From Sphingomonas sp. dw_22 (GTDB lineage Bacteria > Pseudomonadota > Alphaproteobacteria > Sphingomonadales > Sphingomonadaceae), in NCBI RefSeq assembly GCF_018449795.1, contig NZ_JAAVVE010000023.1:1-64000 (forward strand): a stretch of DNA of 64,000 nucleotides. The letters are read 5' to 3'. The translations under genes and the position numbers were made by a program. Shown here piece after piece: positions 10,266-18,369 of this stretch (within the stretch, counting starts at the first letter, position 1; each line of letters starts with the position of its first letter). A model generated the notes under the pieces. The model saw nothing but the letters and a program-made list of their open reading frames with translations, made no database searches and was not told the origin of the DNA.

Positions 10266-11024
10266 ATGACCGTCCGCGCGCGCGTCATCCCCTGTCTCGA
10301 CGTGGCGAATGGCCGTGTCGTCAAGGGCGTCAATTTCGTCGACCTGATCGACGCCGGCGATCCGGTCGAGCAGGCCCGCGCCTATGATGCGGCCGGCGCC
10401 GACGAACTCTGCTTCCTCGACATCACCGCCAGCCACGAGGCGCGCGGCACGATGATCGACGTCGTCCGCCGCACCGCCGAAGTCTGCTTCATGCCGCTCA
10501 CCGTGGGCGGCGGGGTGCGCACCGTAGAGGATGCGCGCGCGCTGCTGCTCGCCGGCGCGGACAAGGTGGCGGTGAACAGCGCCGCGGTGTCGCGCCCCGA
10601 AGTGGTCGCCGAGATCGCCGATCGGATGGGCAGCCAGTGCGTCGTCGCCTCGATCGACGCGCGGCGGACGGGGGACCGCTGGGAAGTCTTCACCCATGGC
10701 GGCCGCAAGGCGACCGGCATCGACGCGATCGAACATGCGCTGCGCCTCGCCGAACTGGGCGCGGGCGAGTTGCTCGTCACCTCGATGGACCGCGACGGCA
10801 CCCGCGACGGCTATGACCTGGCGCTGATCCGCACCATCGCCGATCAGGTGACGGTGCCGGTGGTTGCATCGGGCGGCGTCGGCAATCTCCAGCATCTGGT
10901 CGAGGGCATCACGCGCGGCCATGCCAGCGCCGTGCTCGCCGCCTCGATCTTCCATTTCGGCGAGGCGAGCATCGCCGACGCCCATGCCGCGCTGGCGGCG
11001 GTAGGGATTCCAGTTCGCGCCTGA
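10266..11024 (+). CDS. hisF: Imidazole glycerol phosphate synthase, cyclase subunit
   Basis: TIM-barrel cyclase that turns PRFAR plus ammonia from HisH into imidazole glycerol phosphate and AICAR. It is 252 residues. Visible signatures are [18 protein letters not shown] (first catalytic Asp), [11 protein letters not shown] (second catalytic Asp region), [13 protein letters not shown] and the phosphate-binding [11 protein letters not shown]. It is paralogous to the neighbouring hisA. The start codon lies just beyond the long inverted repeat. Confidence 0.97.
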   Translation: MTVRARVIPCLDVANGRVVKGVNFVDLIDAGDPVEQARAYDAAGADELCFLDITASHEARGTMIDVVRRTAEVCFMPLTVGGGVRTVEDARALLLAGADKVAVNSAAVSRPEVVAEIADRMGSQCVVASIDARRTGDRWEVFTHGGRKATGIDAIEHALRLAELGAGELLVTSMDRDGTRDGYDLALIRTIADQVTVPVVASGGVGNLQHLVEGITRGHASAVLAASIFHFGEASIADAHAALAAVGIPVRA

Positions 11025-11030
11025 CCATCT

Positions 11031-11054
11031 CCGTCACCCCGGCCGGGGTGACGG
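11031..11054. repeat. Perfect 24-bp palindrome after hisF
   Basis: CCGTCACCCCGG followed by its exact reverse complement, starting 6 bp after the hisF stop. It matches the arm sequence (GTCACCCCGGCC) of the class C repeats at 46821-46928 and 56978-57060, so it looks like a collapsed copy of that family. Confidence 0.8.
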
Positions 11055-11101
11055 GACGGGGCTTAACCCTTCCCCAATCCCCCCGCACTAAACCGATCGC
11101 C

Positions 11102-11296
11102 ATGCTCCGCTTCGCCCTGGCCCTGCTGATCGCCGCGCCCGCCTTCGCCGCCGACGAGCCGCCGCACACCGGCGTCGCCGGCAGCCGTTCGATGCCCGAA
11201 TTTTCGGACCTCGCGCTCGCGGCGGTCGCGGCGGGCGGCATCTGGTTCGTGCGCAGCCGGATGCGCGCGCGCTTCCGTCGCCGCTCCGAGGATTGA
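11102..11296 (+). CDS. Small exported membrane protein with a PEP-CTERM-like tail
   Basis: A 64-residue protein with no recognised domain. It opens with a signal peptide (MLRFALALLIAAPAFA, likely cut before ADEPP), has a short hydrophilic middle (PHTGVAGSRS), then MPEFSDLALAAVAAGGIWFV, a single hydrophobic helix, and an Arg-rich end (RSRMRARFRRRSED). The order Pro-Glu-x / hydrophobic helix / arginines resembles PEP-CTERM sorting tags, which normally sit on much larger exported proteins. It lies between hisF and hisE in the same direction. Coding is supported by the clean signal peptide and codon use; function is unknown. Confidence 0.65.
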   Translation: MLRFALALLIAAPAFAADEPPHTGVAGSRSMPEFSDLALAAVAAGGIWFVRSRMRARFRRRSED

Positions 11297-11327
11297 CAGG
11301 CGCGCGCGCCTCCCGCAGCCCGCGCAC

Positions 11328-11648
11328 ATGGCCGACTCCCTCGACGCGCTCGAACAGACGATCCGCGAACGCCGCACCGGCGATCCCGCGACCTCCTATG
11401 TCGCCAAGCTGACCGCGCGCGGCCGCGCCAAGATCGCCCAGAAGCTCGGCGAGGAAGCCGTGGAGACGGTGATCGCCGCGATCCAGGACGACAAGGCCGC
11501 GCTCACCGGCGAGGCCGCCGATCTCGTCTTCCACCTGCTCGTCCTGCTCGCGGATGCCGGGCTGAGCCTCGACGATATCCGCGCCGAGCTGGCCCGCCGT
11601 GAAGGCGTGTCGGGCCTTGAGGAGAAAGCACGCCGACATGCCGATTGA
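11328..11648 (+). CDS. hisE: Phosphoribosyl-ATP pyrophosphatase
   Basis: Hydrolyses phosphoribosyl-ATP to phosphoribosyl-AMP and PPi, step two of histidine synthesis; an all-alpha MazG-like fold. At 106 residues it is the stand-alone form, without the HisI domain. Signatures: DPATSYVAKLTARGRAKIAQ, KLGEEAVETVIAA, and EAADLVFHLLVLLADAGLSL. Its stop overlaps the start of the HIT gene, the usual hisE-HIT pairing in alphaproteobacteria. Confidence 0.95.
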   Translation: MADSLDALEQTIRERRTGDPATSYVAKLTARGRAKIAQKLGEEAVETVIAAIQDDKAALTGEAADLVFHLLVLLADAGLSLDDIRAELARREGVSGLEEKARRHAD

Positions 11649-12015
11649 CGCCACCCAGCCCTATGACGACCAGAACGTCTTCGCGAAGATCCTGCGCGGC
11701 GAGATTCCGTCCAAGAAGGTCTATGAGGACGACTTCGCCCTCGCCTTCCACGACATCAATCCGCAGGCGCCGCAGCATATCCTGGTGATCCCCAAGGGCG
11801 CCTATGTGAGCTGGGACGATTTCTCGGCGCGCGCATCGGATGCGGAAATCGCCGGATTCGTCCGCGCGGTGGGCAAGGTTGCACGCGAGGCCGGGCTGGT
11901 CGCACCGGGATACCGGCTGCTCGCCAATACCGGCCTGGACGCCCATCAGGAAGTCCCGCATCTCCACGTCCACATCTTCGCGGGACGCCAGCTCGGGCCG
12001 ATGCTGGTCCGATAG
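11638..12015 (+). CDS. HIT family nucleotide-binding hydrolase
   Basis: A 125-residue histidine-triad protein (Hint branch) expected to hydrolyse adenosine 5'-phosphoramidate-type substrates. The triad HLHVHIF is near the C-terminus; the N-terminal NVFAKILRGEIPSKKVYEDD and FHDINPQAPQHILVIPK are typical of HinT. I chose the ATG at 11638, inside the end of hisE, over upstream in-frame codons because the family N-terminus begins there. Co-transcription with hisE is likely. Confidence 0.93.
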   Translation: MPIDATQPYDDQNVFAKILRGEIPSKKVYEDDFALAFHDINPQAPQHILVIPKGAYVSWDDFSARASDAEIAGFVRAVGKVAREAGLVAPGYRLLANTGLDAHQEVPHLHVHIFAGRQLGPMLVR

Positions 12016-12268
12016 GGGTCGCCTTCCGCTGCCGGCCGCTCCTTGAAACCGTGGCGCCTCACATTTCCCGTGCGCAATAATGTTGCACGATGCGGTGCCC
12101 TGTCGTGAAAATAGTCAATTCTCCTTCGTATCGGCGGAACGCGTGCGCTTTGGGGCCCCTCCGCCGCGCAGATGCAGCAAAGGGATTGCGCGGCCCCGAT
12201 TTGGGACTAGGCTCGCGGGCTTTCACCAATGGGGGCGGCGCGACGACCGCCGCGAAGGGGATCACTTA
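12016..12268. other. Leader region upstream of the permease
   Basis: About 250 bp with lower GC around 12060-12130, as expected of a promoter region. An imperfect palindrome GCAATAATGTTGC lies at 12074-12086 and may be a regulator site; a similar but not identical one is at 22398-22413. No RNA gene or riboswitch is recognisable. Confidence 0.4.
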
Positions 12269-13858
12269 ATGATATTCGGGCGCGTAAAGCCACTCGATGC
12301 CATTCTGGCGACAGCCGAAAAGAAAGCGCTCCACCGCTCGCTCGGCCCTGTGCAGCTCACGCTGCTGGGCGTCGGCGCGATCATCGGCACCGGCATCTTC
12401 GTCCTGACCGCGGCCGCCGCGCAAAAGGCGGGGCCGGGCATGATGTGGAGCTTCATCATCGCCGGCGCGGTCTGCGCGGTCGCGGCGCTCTGCTATTCCG
12501 AGCTGGCCTCGATGGTGCCCGTCTCGGGCTCCGCCTATACTTATACCTATGCCGTGGTCGGCGAGTTGCTCGCCTGGATGGTCGGCTGGGCGCTGATCCT
12601 CGAATATGCAGTGGCGGCAAGCGCCGTGTCGGTCGGGTGGTCCGGCTATTTCATGGGGCTGGTGAAAAGCGTCACCGGACTCGAGATACCCCAAATGCTC
12701 GCCGCCGGCCCCACCTGGGGCCTGAACGGCTGGATGCCGACGCTCGATTTCTCGACCGGCATCGTCAACGTGCCGGCGATCGTCGTCGCCCTTGCGGTCA
12801 CGCTGCTGCTGATGATCGGCACCACCGAGAGCGCCCGCGTCAACGCCGTGCTGGTGGCGATCAAGGTGGTCGCGCTCACCGTGTTCATCGCGCTGACCCT
12901 GCCGGTGCTGAAGACCGGCAATTTCTCGCCCTTCACCCCCAATGGCTGGTTCGGTCCGGCGGGCACCAGCGGCATGGGCGTGGTCGGCGCCGCCGCATCG
13001 ATCTTCTTCGCCTATGTCGGCTTCGACGCGGTCTCGACCGCGGCCGAGGAGACCAAGAACCCGCAGCGCAACGTGCCGATCGGCCTGATCGGATCGCTCG
13101 CGATCTGCACCATCTTCTATCTGCTCGTCGCCGCCGGCGCGGTCGGCGCGATGGGCGCGCAGCCGGTCGCGGGCATCGACGGCTCGGTGGTCCAGCCGGG
13201 TTCCGCGGGCTTCACCGCCGCCTGCCAGCTCGCCGCCAACAAGGAGCTGCTGGTCTGCTCGAACGAGGCGCTGGCGCATGTCCTGCGCCAGATCGACTGG
13301 CCGGTCGTCGGCAACGCGCTCGGCCTCGCCGCCAATCTGGCGCTGCCCTCGGTCATCCTGATGATGCTGTTCGGCCAGACCCGCATCTTCTTCGTGATGG
13401 CGCGCGACGGCCTGCTGCCCGAGAAGCTGGCGAGCATCCACCCGAAGTGGAAGACTCCGCACATCGTGACGATGATTACCGGCGTCGGCGTGGCGATCGC
13501 CGCGGCGCTGCTGCCGGTCGGCCAGCTCGCCGACATCTCCAATTCGGGCACGCTGTTCGCGTTCTTCATGGTCTCGATCGCGGTGCTGGTGCTGCGCGTG
13601 AAGGATCCGGGCCGCCACCGCCCGTTCCGGACGCCGTTCATCTGGGTGGTCGCGCCGCTGTCGCTCGTCGGCTGCGCCGCGCTCTATTTCAACCTGCCGC
13701 TCGAAGCGATGCTGGTGCTCCCCGTCTGGGGCGGCATCGGCCTGATCCTCTATTTCGCCTATGGCTATCGCAAGAGCCATGTCGGCCGCGGCATCTTCGA
13801 TGTCTCGGAGCCCGAGGCTTATGAGGAAATCGCGCCGAGCGTGCCGGGCACGCACTGA
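12269..13858 (+). CDS. APC-superfamily amino acid permease
   Basis: Inner-membrane amino acid transporter of the cationic-amino-acid type (YfnA/CAT-like), 529 residues with about 12 hydrophobic segments. Family motifs include LGVGAIIGTGIFVLTA near residue 40, the region around FAYVGFDAVSTAAEETKNPQRNVPIGL, and PEKLASIHPKWKTPHIV. The start MIFGRVKPLDAIL has AAGGGG about 8 bp upstream and matches the family; the frame extends farther upstream but is unlike it. A strong intrinsic terminator follows. The specific amino acid cannot be told from sequence. Confidence 0.93.
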   Translation: MIFGRVKPLDAILATAEKKALHRSLGPVQLTLLGVGAIIGTGIFVLTAAAAQKAGPGMMWSFIIAGAVCAVAALCYSELASMVPVSGSAYTYTYAVVGELLAWMVGWALILEYAVAASAVSVGWSGYFMGLVKSVTGLEIPQMLAAGPTWGLNGWMPTLDFSTGIVNVPAIVVALAVTLLLMIGTTESARVNAVLVAIKVVALTVFIALTLPVLKTGNFSPFTPNGWFGPAGTSGMGVVGAAASIFFAYVGFDAVSTAAEETKNPQRNVPIGLIGSLAICTIFYLLVAAGAVGAMGAQPVAGIDGSVVQPGSAGFTAACQLAANKELLVCSNEALAHVLRQIDWPVVGNALGLAANLALPSVILMMLFGQTRIFFVMARDGLLPEKLASIHPKWKTPHIVTMITGVGVAIAAALLPVGQLADISNSGTLFAFFMVSIAVLVLRVKDPGRHRPFRTPFIWVVAPLSLVGCAALYFNLPLEAMLVLPVWGGIGLILYFAYGYRKSHVGRGIFDVSEPEAYEEIAPSVPGTH

Positions 13859-13878
13859 GGCTCGGTTTCCGCGAGCAG

Positions 13879-13916
13879 AAAAAGGGCCGGGGGATCGCTC
13901 CCCCGGCCCTTTTTTT
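13879..13916 (+). terminator. Rho-independent terminator of the permease gene
   Basis: A perfect 10-bp G/C stem (GGGCCGGGGG at 13884-13893, CCCCCGGCCC at 13900-13909) with loop ATCGCT is followed by seven T residues. The preceding A run makes it partly symmetric, so it could also stop leftward transcription. It is the clearest intrinsic terminator in the window. Confidence 0.93.
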
Positions 13917-13920
13917 GCTT

Positions 13921-14024
13921 AAGCCCCTCCCCTTCAGGGGAGGGGTTGGGGGTGGGGGAAATCTCATCGAGACTGCCCGCGGTGACTGCCCCACCCCAAC
14001 CCCACCCCTGAAGGGGAGGGGCTT
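13921..14024. repeat. Long inverted repeat, class B (permease/kinase)
   Basis: Arms of about 36 nt (13921-13957 and 13989-14024) built from AAGCCCCTCCCC, a TTCA or TGAA turn, GGGGAGGGG and TTGGGG. It lies between two convergent genes, just after the intrinsic terminator and about 10 bp before the end of the kinase gene. Same family as 10166-10261 and 16179-16282. Confidence 0.9.
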
Positions 14025-14033
14025 TTTGACGGT

Positions 14034-15032
14034 TCAGCCCAGCCGTTCTTCGGCGAGCTTCTTCAGGTCCACCTCGGCGCGGGCGCCGTAATGCTGGATC
14101 ACCTCGGCCGCGCAGATCGCACCGAGGCGGAGCGATTCCTCCAGCCCCCGGCCCTGCGCCTGGCCGTGCAGGAAGCCCGCCGCGAACATGTCGCCGGCGC
14201 CGGTGGTGTCGACCAGCTTCCCGATCGGCTCGGCCTTCACCTCCACCCGCTCGCTGCCCTGGAGCGCCATCGCGCCCTTCTCGCTGCGCGTGACGACGAG
14301 CAGCGGCACCTTGCCGTGGATATGCTGCACGGCGGCCTCGAATTCCTCATGCTCGCACAGCGCCAGCAGCTCGTTCTCGTTGGCGAACAGAATGTCGATC
14401 AGCCCGTCCTCGATCAGCTTGCGGAAATCGTCGCCGTGGCGGGAGATGCAGAAGACGTCGGACAGTGTGAAGGCCACCTTGCGGCCGTTGGCGCGGGCGA
14501 TGTCGATCGCGGCGCGCATCGCGGCGCGCGGCTCCTCGGGATCCCAGAGATAGCCTTCGAGATAGAGGATCGCGCCGTTCGCGATCAGGTCGCGGTCGAG
14601 CGCGGCGGCAGGCAGGAACTGCGACGCGCCGAGGAAGGTATTCATCGTGCGCTGGCCGTCGGGCGTCACGAAGATCAGGCAGCGCGCCGTGGTCGGCTGG
14701 CCCTGGCGGACGGCGGTATCGAAATGCACGCCGGCGGCGCGGATGTCGTGCCCGAAGACCGTGCCGAGCTGGTCGTCGGCGACCTGGCCGATGAACGCGC
14801 ACTTGCCGCCCAGCGCAGCGACGCCCGCGACCGTGTTGGCCGCCGATCCGCCCGAGACTTCGCGGCCCGGCCCCATCTTGGCATAGAGCGCATCCGCCTC
14901 TTCGGGCGAGAACATGAGCTGCATCGAGCCCTTGGTGACGCCGATCTCCTCGATGAAGCTGTCTTCGGCCTGGGCGAGGATGTCGACGATGGCATTGCCG
15001 ATCGCGACCACGTCGAAAGTGGGGCTGGTCAA
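14034..15032 (-). CDS. PfkB-family sugar/nucleoside kinase (adenosine kinase-like)
   Basis: ATP-dependent ribokinase/PfkB family kinase of 332 residues, closest in layout to bacterial adenosine kinases. Motifs: FDVVAIGNAIVDI at the N-terminus, the substrate loop GGSAANTVAGVAALGG near residue 55, and the C-terminal ATP/anion-hole motif DTTGAGDMFAAGFLHG with its catalytic Asp. I take TTG at 15032 as the start: GGAG lies upstream and it yields the family N-terminus. Adenosine as substrate is inferred from family resemblance only. It is divergent from the EI24 gene. Confidence 0.9.
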   Translation of the reverse strand: MTSPTFDVVAIGNAIVDILAQAEDSFIEEIGVTKGSMQLMFSPEEADALYAKMGPGREVSGGSAANTVAGVAALGGKCAFIGQVADDQLGTVFGHDIRAAGVHFDTAVRQGQPTTARCLIFVTPDGQRTMNTFLGASQFLPAAALDRDLIANGAILYLEGYLWDPEEPRAAMRAAIDIARANGRKVAFTLSDVFCISRHGDDFRKLIEDGLIDILFANENELLALCEHEEFEAAVQHIHGKVPLLVVTRSEKGAMALQGSERVEVKAEPIGKLVDTTGAGDMFAAGFLHGQAQGRGLEESLRLGAICAAEVIQHYGARAEVDLKKLAEERLG

Positions 15033-15108
15033 GTCTGGGCTCCAATTGGGTTGCGCGGACGCCCTAGAGAGGGGCAAGACATTGTGCAACCGAAGGAACC
15101 GCCTGCCC

Positions 15109-15792
15109 TTGATCCAAGCATTTTTCCTTTCGCTCGGCCAGATCGGCGACCGGCCGGTGCTGCTGGTGTTCGCCAAATCGCTGGCGGTGACGCTGCTGCT
15201 ATTCGCGGCGGCCGGCGTGGGACTATGGTTCGCGCTCGATGCCTGGACCCGCGCCTATGCCGCACGGCTGGAGTTGGGCGGCGGCGTGATCCCGGTGATC
15301 GCGACATTGGTGGTGATCGCCCTTAGCTGGTGGCTGCTGTTCCGGGCCGTCGCGGTGGCGGTGATCGGCCTGTTCGGGGACGAAGTGGTCGCCGCAGTGG
15401 AGGCGCGCCACTATCCGGCCGCGCATGCCACGGCCCGCGCAGTGCCGTTCGGCCGGGCGCTGGCGATGGGCGTGGGATCGGCGGTGCGGACGATCGGGAT
15501 CAATCTGCTGCTGCTGCCCATCTATCTGCTGCTGATCGTCACCGGCATCGGCACGCCGATCCTGTTCTTCGCGGTCAATGGCTGGCTGCTCGGCCGCGAC
15601 CTCGGCGACATGGTCGCAGCACGGCACATGCCCGCGCGCGAACTCTCGGAATGGCGCAGGCAGACTGCGGCTCGCCGCTTCGCGCTTGGCTTGACGGGCA
15701 CGGGCCTGTTCGTGGTGCCGGTGTTGAACCTTGCCGCACCCGTGCTCGGCGCCGCGATGGCGACCCATGTCTTCCACCGGGGCCGGCGATGA
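15109..15792 (+). CDS. EI24/CysZ-like integral membrane protein
   Basis: A 227-residue membrane protein of the EI24 domain family, related to the sulfate permease CysZ. Hydrophobic stretches fall at about residues 18-38 (SLAVTLLLFAAAGVGLWFAL), 55-85, 120-155 (LLLLPIYLLLIVTGIGTPIL) and near the C-terminus. Polar conserved pieces are VNGWLLGRDLGDMVAARHM and the basic RRQTAARRFALGLT. The TTG at 15109 gives MIQAFFLSLGQIGD, which fits the family; a GAAGGAA lies upstream at longish spacing. The substrate is unknown. Its stop overlaps the start of the next lipoprotein gene. Confidence 0.8.
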   Translation: MIQAFFLSLGQIGDRPVLLVFAKSLAVTLLLFAAAGVGLWFALDAWTRAYAARLELGGGVIPVIATLVVIALSWWLLFRAVAVAVIGLFGDEVVAAVEARHYPAAHATARAVPFGRALAMGVGSAVRTIGINLLLLPIYLLLIVTGIGTPILFFAVNGWLLGRDLGDMVAARHMPARELSEWRRQTAARRFALGLTGTGLFVVPVLNLAAPVLGAAMATHVFHRGRR

Positions 15793-16172
15793 GGGGCTGG
15801 ATACTCCTCGGTGCGCTGGCGCTGGCCGCATGCGGCGAGACCACGCCGCCCGTGCGTCCGGCTTCCTATGTTCCGGTGCCCACCGCCGCGCCGGCGGTGA
15901 ACACGCCGCCCAGCATCGTCGCGATCAAGGGCGAGACGGCGCCCAAGCTGATCGCCCAATTCGGCACGCCGGCCATGGACGTGAGCGAGGGCAGCGCGCG
16001 GAAGCTCCAGTTCGCCGGGCCGATCTGCGTGCTCGATGCCTATCTCTATCCCCCCGCGAACGGGCGCGGCGAGCAGGTCGTCACCTGGCTCGACACCCGC
16101 CAGCGCAACGGTGCGCCGATCGACCAGGCGAGTTGCGTGGCGGCGCTGACCAAGCGGCCGGGGGTGCGCTGA
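15789..16172 (+). CDS. Small lipoprotein, function unknown
   Basis: A 127-residue protein with a lipoprotein signal (MRGWILLGALALAACGE, lipobox LAAC), a Pro/Ala-rich linker, then a short domain with IVAIKGETAPKLIAQFGTPAMDVSEG, ARKLQFAGPICVLDAYLYP and two later cysteines. The 'LIAQFGTP...' stretch resembles the BLUF-unrelated SmpA/OmlA-like fold, where a short helix precedes a strand reading out a fit of sequence, but that is only a resemblance. Its ATG overlaps the EI24 stop, so the two are co-translated. Confidence 0.8.
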   Translation: MRGWILLGALALAACGETTPPVRPASYVPVPTAAPAVNTPPSIVAIKGETAPKLIAQFGTPAMDVSEGSARKLQFAGPICVLDAYLYPPANGRGEQVVTWLDTRQRNGAPIDQASCVAALTKRPGVR

Positions 16173-16178
16173 GCGCTT

Positions 16179-16282
16179 AAGCCCCTCCTCTTCAGAGGAG
16201 GGGTTGGGGTGGAGGACTCAATCACGGGCGGCGGTCTCGGTGAGACACAGCCCCCCCTTCCCCCCCTGAAGGAGAGGGGCTT
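16179..16282. repeat. Inverted repeat, class B (lipoprotein/queG)
   Basis: Left arm AAGCCCCTCCTCTTCAGAGG at 16179 continues as AGGGGTTGGGGTGGAG; the right arm ends CTGAAGGAGAGGGGCTT at 16282. The arms are imperfect compared with the other class B copies. The right edge runs into the TAA stop of the convergent queG gene (16281-16283). Confidence 0.82.
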
Positions 16283-17411
16283 ATCGGGAGAGCCATTCCC
16301 CCCGAACCACTTCGTCCGTCTCGACATCCAGTCGCACCGCGCGCTCGGCCTCCCACCGCCCCGCATCCAGCCGCCCAAGCGCCCAAACCGCCGCCCCCCG
16401 CACCACCGGATCGGGATCGCCGAGCAGCGCAGCCACCGGCCCCACCAGCGCCGCGCTGCCGCTGTTCCCCGCCGCAACCAGGCAGTTGCGCACCATCCGG
16501 TCGCGCCCGATCCGCTTGATCGGCGAGCCCGAGAACACCTCGCGAAACCCCGCATCGTCGAGCGCCAGCAGCTCCGCCAGCATCGGCGCAGCCAGCTCGG
16601 CGCGGGGCGCAAAGGCCAGGTTCGCCTGCGCCGCCGCCGCGAACTTGTTCCACGGGCACACCGCCAGGCAATCGTCGCAGCCATAGATGCGGTTGCCTAT
16701 TCCTTCCCGGAATTCAGCCGGGATCGGCCCCTTGTTCTCGATCGTCAGGTACGAGATGCAGCGCCGCGCATCGAGCCGATAGGGCGCCGGAAACGCATCG
16801 GTGGGGCACGCCGTCTGGCAGGCGTCGCAGCTTCCGCAGGTCGTGCGGACCGGTGCGTCCGGCGCAAGCTCCAGCGTCGTGTAGATCGCGCCGAGGAACA
16901 GCCAGCTTCCATGGCTGCGGCTGACCAGATTGGTGTGCTTGCCCTGCCAGCCGAGCCCCGCCGCCTCGGCCAGCGGCTTCTCCATCACCGGCGCGGTATC
17001 CACGAACACCTTGACGTCCGCCCCCGGCGCCGCACCCACCAGCCAGCGCGCCAGTTCCTTCAGCCGCCGCTTCATCACGTCGTGATAGTCCGCGCCCTGC
17101 GCATAGACCGAGATGCGGCCGCGCTCCCCCTCGCCGGCCAGCGCCAGCGGATCGAGCGCGGGGGCATAGCTCATGCCGAGCGAGATCACCGAACGCACTT
17201 CGGGCCACAACCCCCGGGGCGCTTCGCGGTGATGCGCGCGCTCCTCCATCCACAGCATCGATCCGTGCGCGCCCTCGGCCAGCCATTCGCGCAGGCGCCT
17301 GCCCGCCAGCGGCGCGGCATCGGCATGGGCGATCCCACAGGCGGCGAACCCGATTTCCGCCGCTTTCGCCTGCAATCGTTCTTCCAATGGCTTGTCTTCG
17401 CGCACAGGCAC
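16281..17411 (-). CDS. queG: Epoxyqueuosine reductase
   Basis: Final step of queuosine synthesis: cobalamin-dependent reduction of epoxyqueuosine in tRNA anticodons. The 376-residue protein has the QueG N-terminal B12-binding region ([33 protein letters not shown]), two 4Fe-4S clusters ([16 protein letters not shown] and [13 protein letters not shown]), and a C-terminal HEAT-like segment ([32 protein letters not shown]). It is divergent from the ABC exporter genes. Its stop codon touches the preceding repeat. Confidence 0.95.
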   Translation of the reverse strand: MPVREDKPLEERLQAKAAEIGFAACGIAHADAAPLAGRRLREWLAEGAHGSMLWMEERAHHREAPRGLWPEVRSVISLGMSYAPALDPLALAGEGERGRISVYAQGADYHDVMKRRLKELARWLVGAAPGADVKVFVDTAPVMEKPLAEAAGLGWQGKHTNLVSRSHGSWLFLGAIYTTLELAPDAPVRTTCGSCDACQTACPTDAFPAPYRLDARRCISYLTIENKGPIPAEFREGIGNRIYGCDDCLAVCPWNKFAAAAQANLAFAPRAELAAPMLAELLALDDAGFREVFSGSPIKRIGRDRMVRNCLVAAGNSGSAALVGPVAALLGDPDPVVRGAAVWALGRLDAGRWEAERAVRLDVETDEVVRGEWLSR

Positions 17412-17448
17412 CCGCTACCACGAACTCCCAATTGGGAGGGGTGCAAAT

Positions 17449-18369
17449 TTGAGCAGCGGTCTGGCCGTCAGCGCCAAGGGACTCGTCAAGCGCTTCGGCG
17501 ATCGCCGCGCGGTCGACGGCGTCGACATCGCCGTGCCCAAGGGGCTGATCTACGGCGTGCTCGGCCCCAACGGCGCCGGCAAGACGACAACGCTGCGCAT
17601 GCTGCTCGGCATCATCGAGCCCGACGAGGGCGAGCGGACGATGCTCGGCACCGATCGCCCGCGCGAGATGAGCGATCATGTCGGCTATCTGCCCGAGGAG
17701 CGCGGCCTCTACCCGAACATGAAATGCCGCGAGGCGATCGCCTTCATGGGCGCGCTCCGGGGCCTGCCCTGGAATATCGGCCGCAAGCGCGCGGGCGAAT
17801 TGCTGGAGGCGGCGGGCCTGGGCCCTGCGGCGGACGACAAGATCCGCAAGCTCTCCAAGGGCATGGCGCAACTGGTCCAGCTCCTGGGCGCCGTCGTCCA
17901 TGAGCCCGATCTGCTCGTGCTCGACGAACCCTTTTCGGGCCTCGATCCCGTGAACCAGGAGCGGCTGGAAAAGCTGATCCGCGACCAGCGCGACCGCGGC
18001 GCGACGATCTTGTTCTCCACCCATGTCATGGCGCATGCCGAGCGGCTGTGCGACCGGCTCTCGATCATCGCCGGCGGCAAGGTCCGCTTCGAAGGCACGG
18101 TGGACGAGGCGCGCTCGATGCTCCCCTTCAAGGCGCAGTATACGCCGCACCAGCATGTCGAGAGCGCCGGCGCGCTGCTCCCCGCCGATGCCGAGCGCGA
18201 GAACGGAAGCTGGCGCTTCACCGTGCCGCCCGAGGGGATCGAGGGGCTGCTCGTCAAGCTGATCGACGCGGGCTACGGCATCTCCGGCCTGTCGATCGAA
18301 CGGCCCGGACTGCACGACGCCTTTGTGCGCATCGTCGGCGCCGAAGCATTGGAAGAGGCCGCGGCATGA
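17449..18369 (+). CDS. ABC exporter ATPase (NatA/ABC-2 type)
   Basis: ATP-binding subunit of an ABC-2-type exporter, 306 residues. Walker A GPNGAGKTTT is near residue 44, the signature region is KLSKGMAQ, Walker B is LLVLDEPFSGLDP, and the C-terminal DUF4162-like part ends near SIERPGLHDAFVRIVG. I chose TTG at 17449 because GGGAGGGG lies about 8 bp upstream; an earlier in-frame start would overlap queG on the other strand. The gene overlaps the permease gene by 4 bp. NatAB-type pumps export sodium or drugs; the substrate here is undetermined. Confidence 0.93.
   Translation: MSSGLAVSAKGLVKRFGDRRAVDGVDIAVPKGLIYGVLGPNGAGKTTTLRMLLGIIEPDEGERTMLGTDRPREMSDHVGYLPEERGLYPNMKCREAIAFMGALRGLPWNIGRKRAGELLEAAGLGPAADDKIRKLSKGMAQLVQLLGAVVHEPDLLVLDEPFSGLDPVNQERLEKLIRDQRDRGATILFSTHVMAHAERLCDRLSIIAGGKVRFEGTVDEARSMLPFKAQYTPHQHVESAGALLPADAERENGSWRFTVPPEGIEGLLVKLIDAGYGISGLSIERPGLHDAFVRIVGAEALEEAAA

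Noticed and set aside
12080..12268. Longer N-terminus for the amino-acid permease
   Set aside because: The extra 63 residues are lower-GC promoter-like DNA; the family begins at the ATG at 12269 with an SD.
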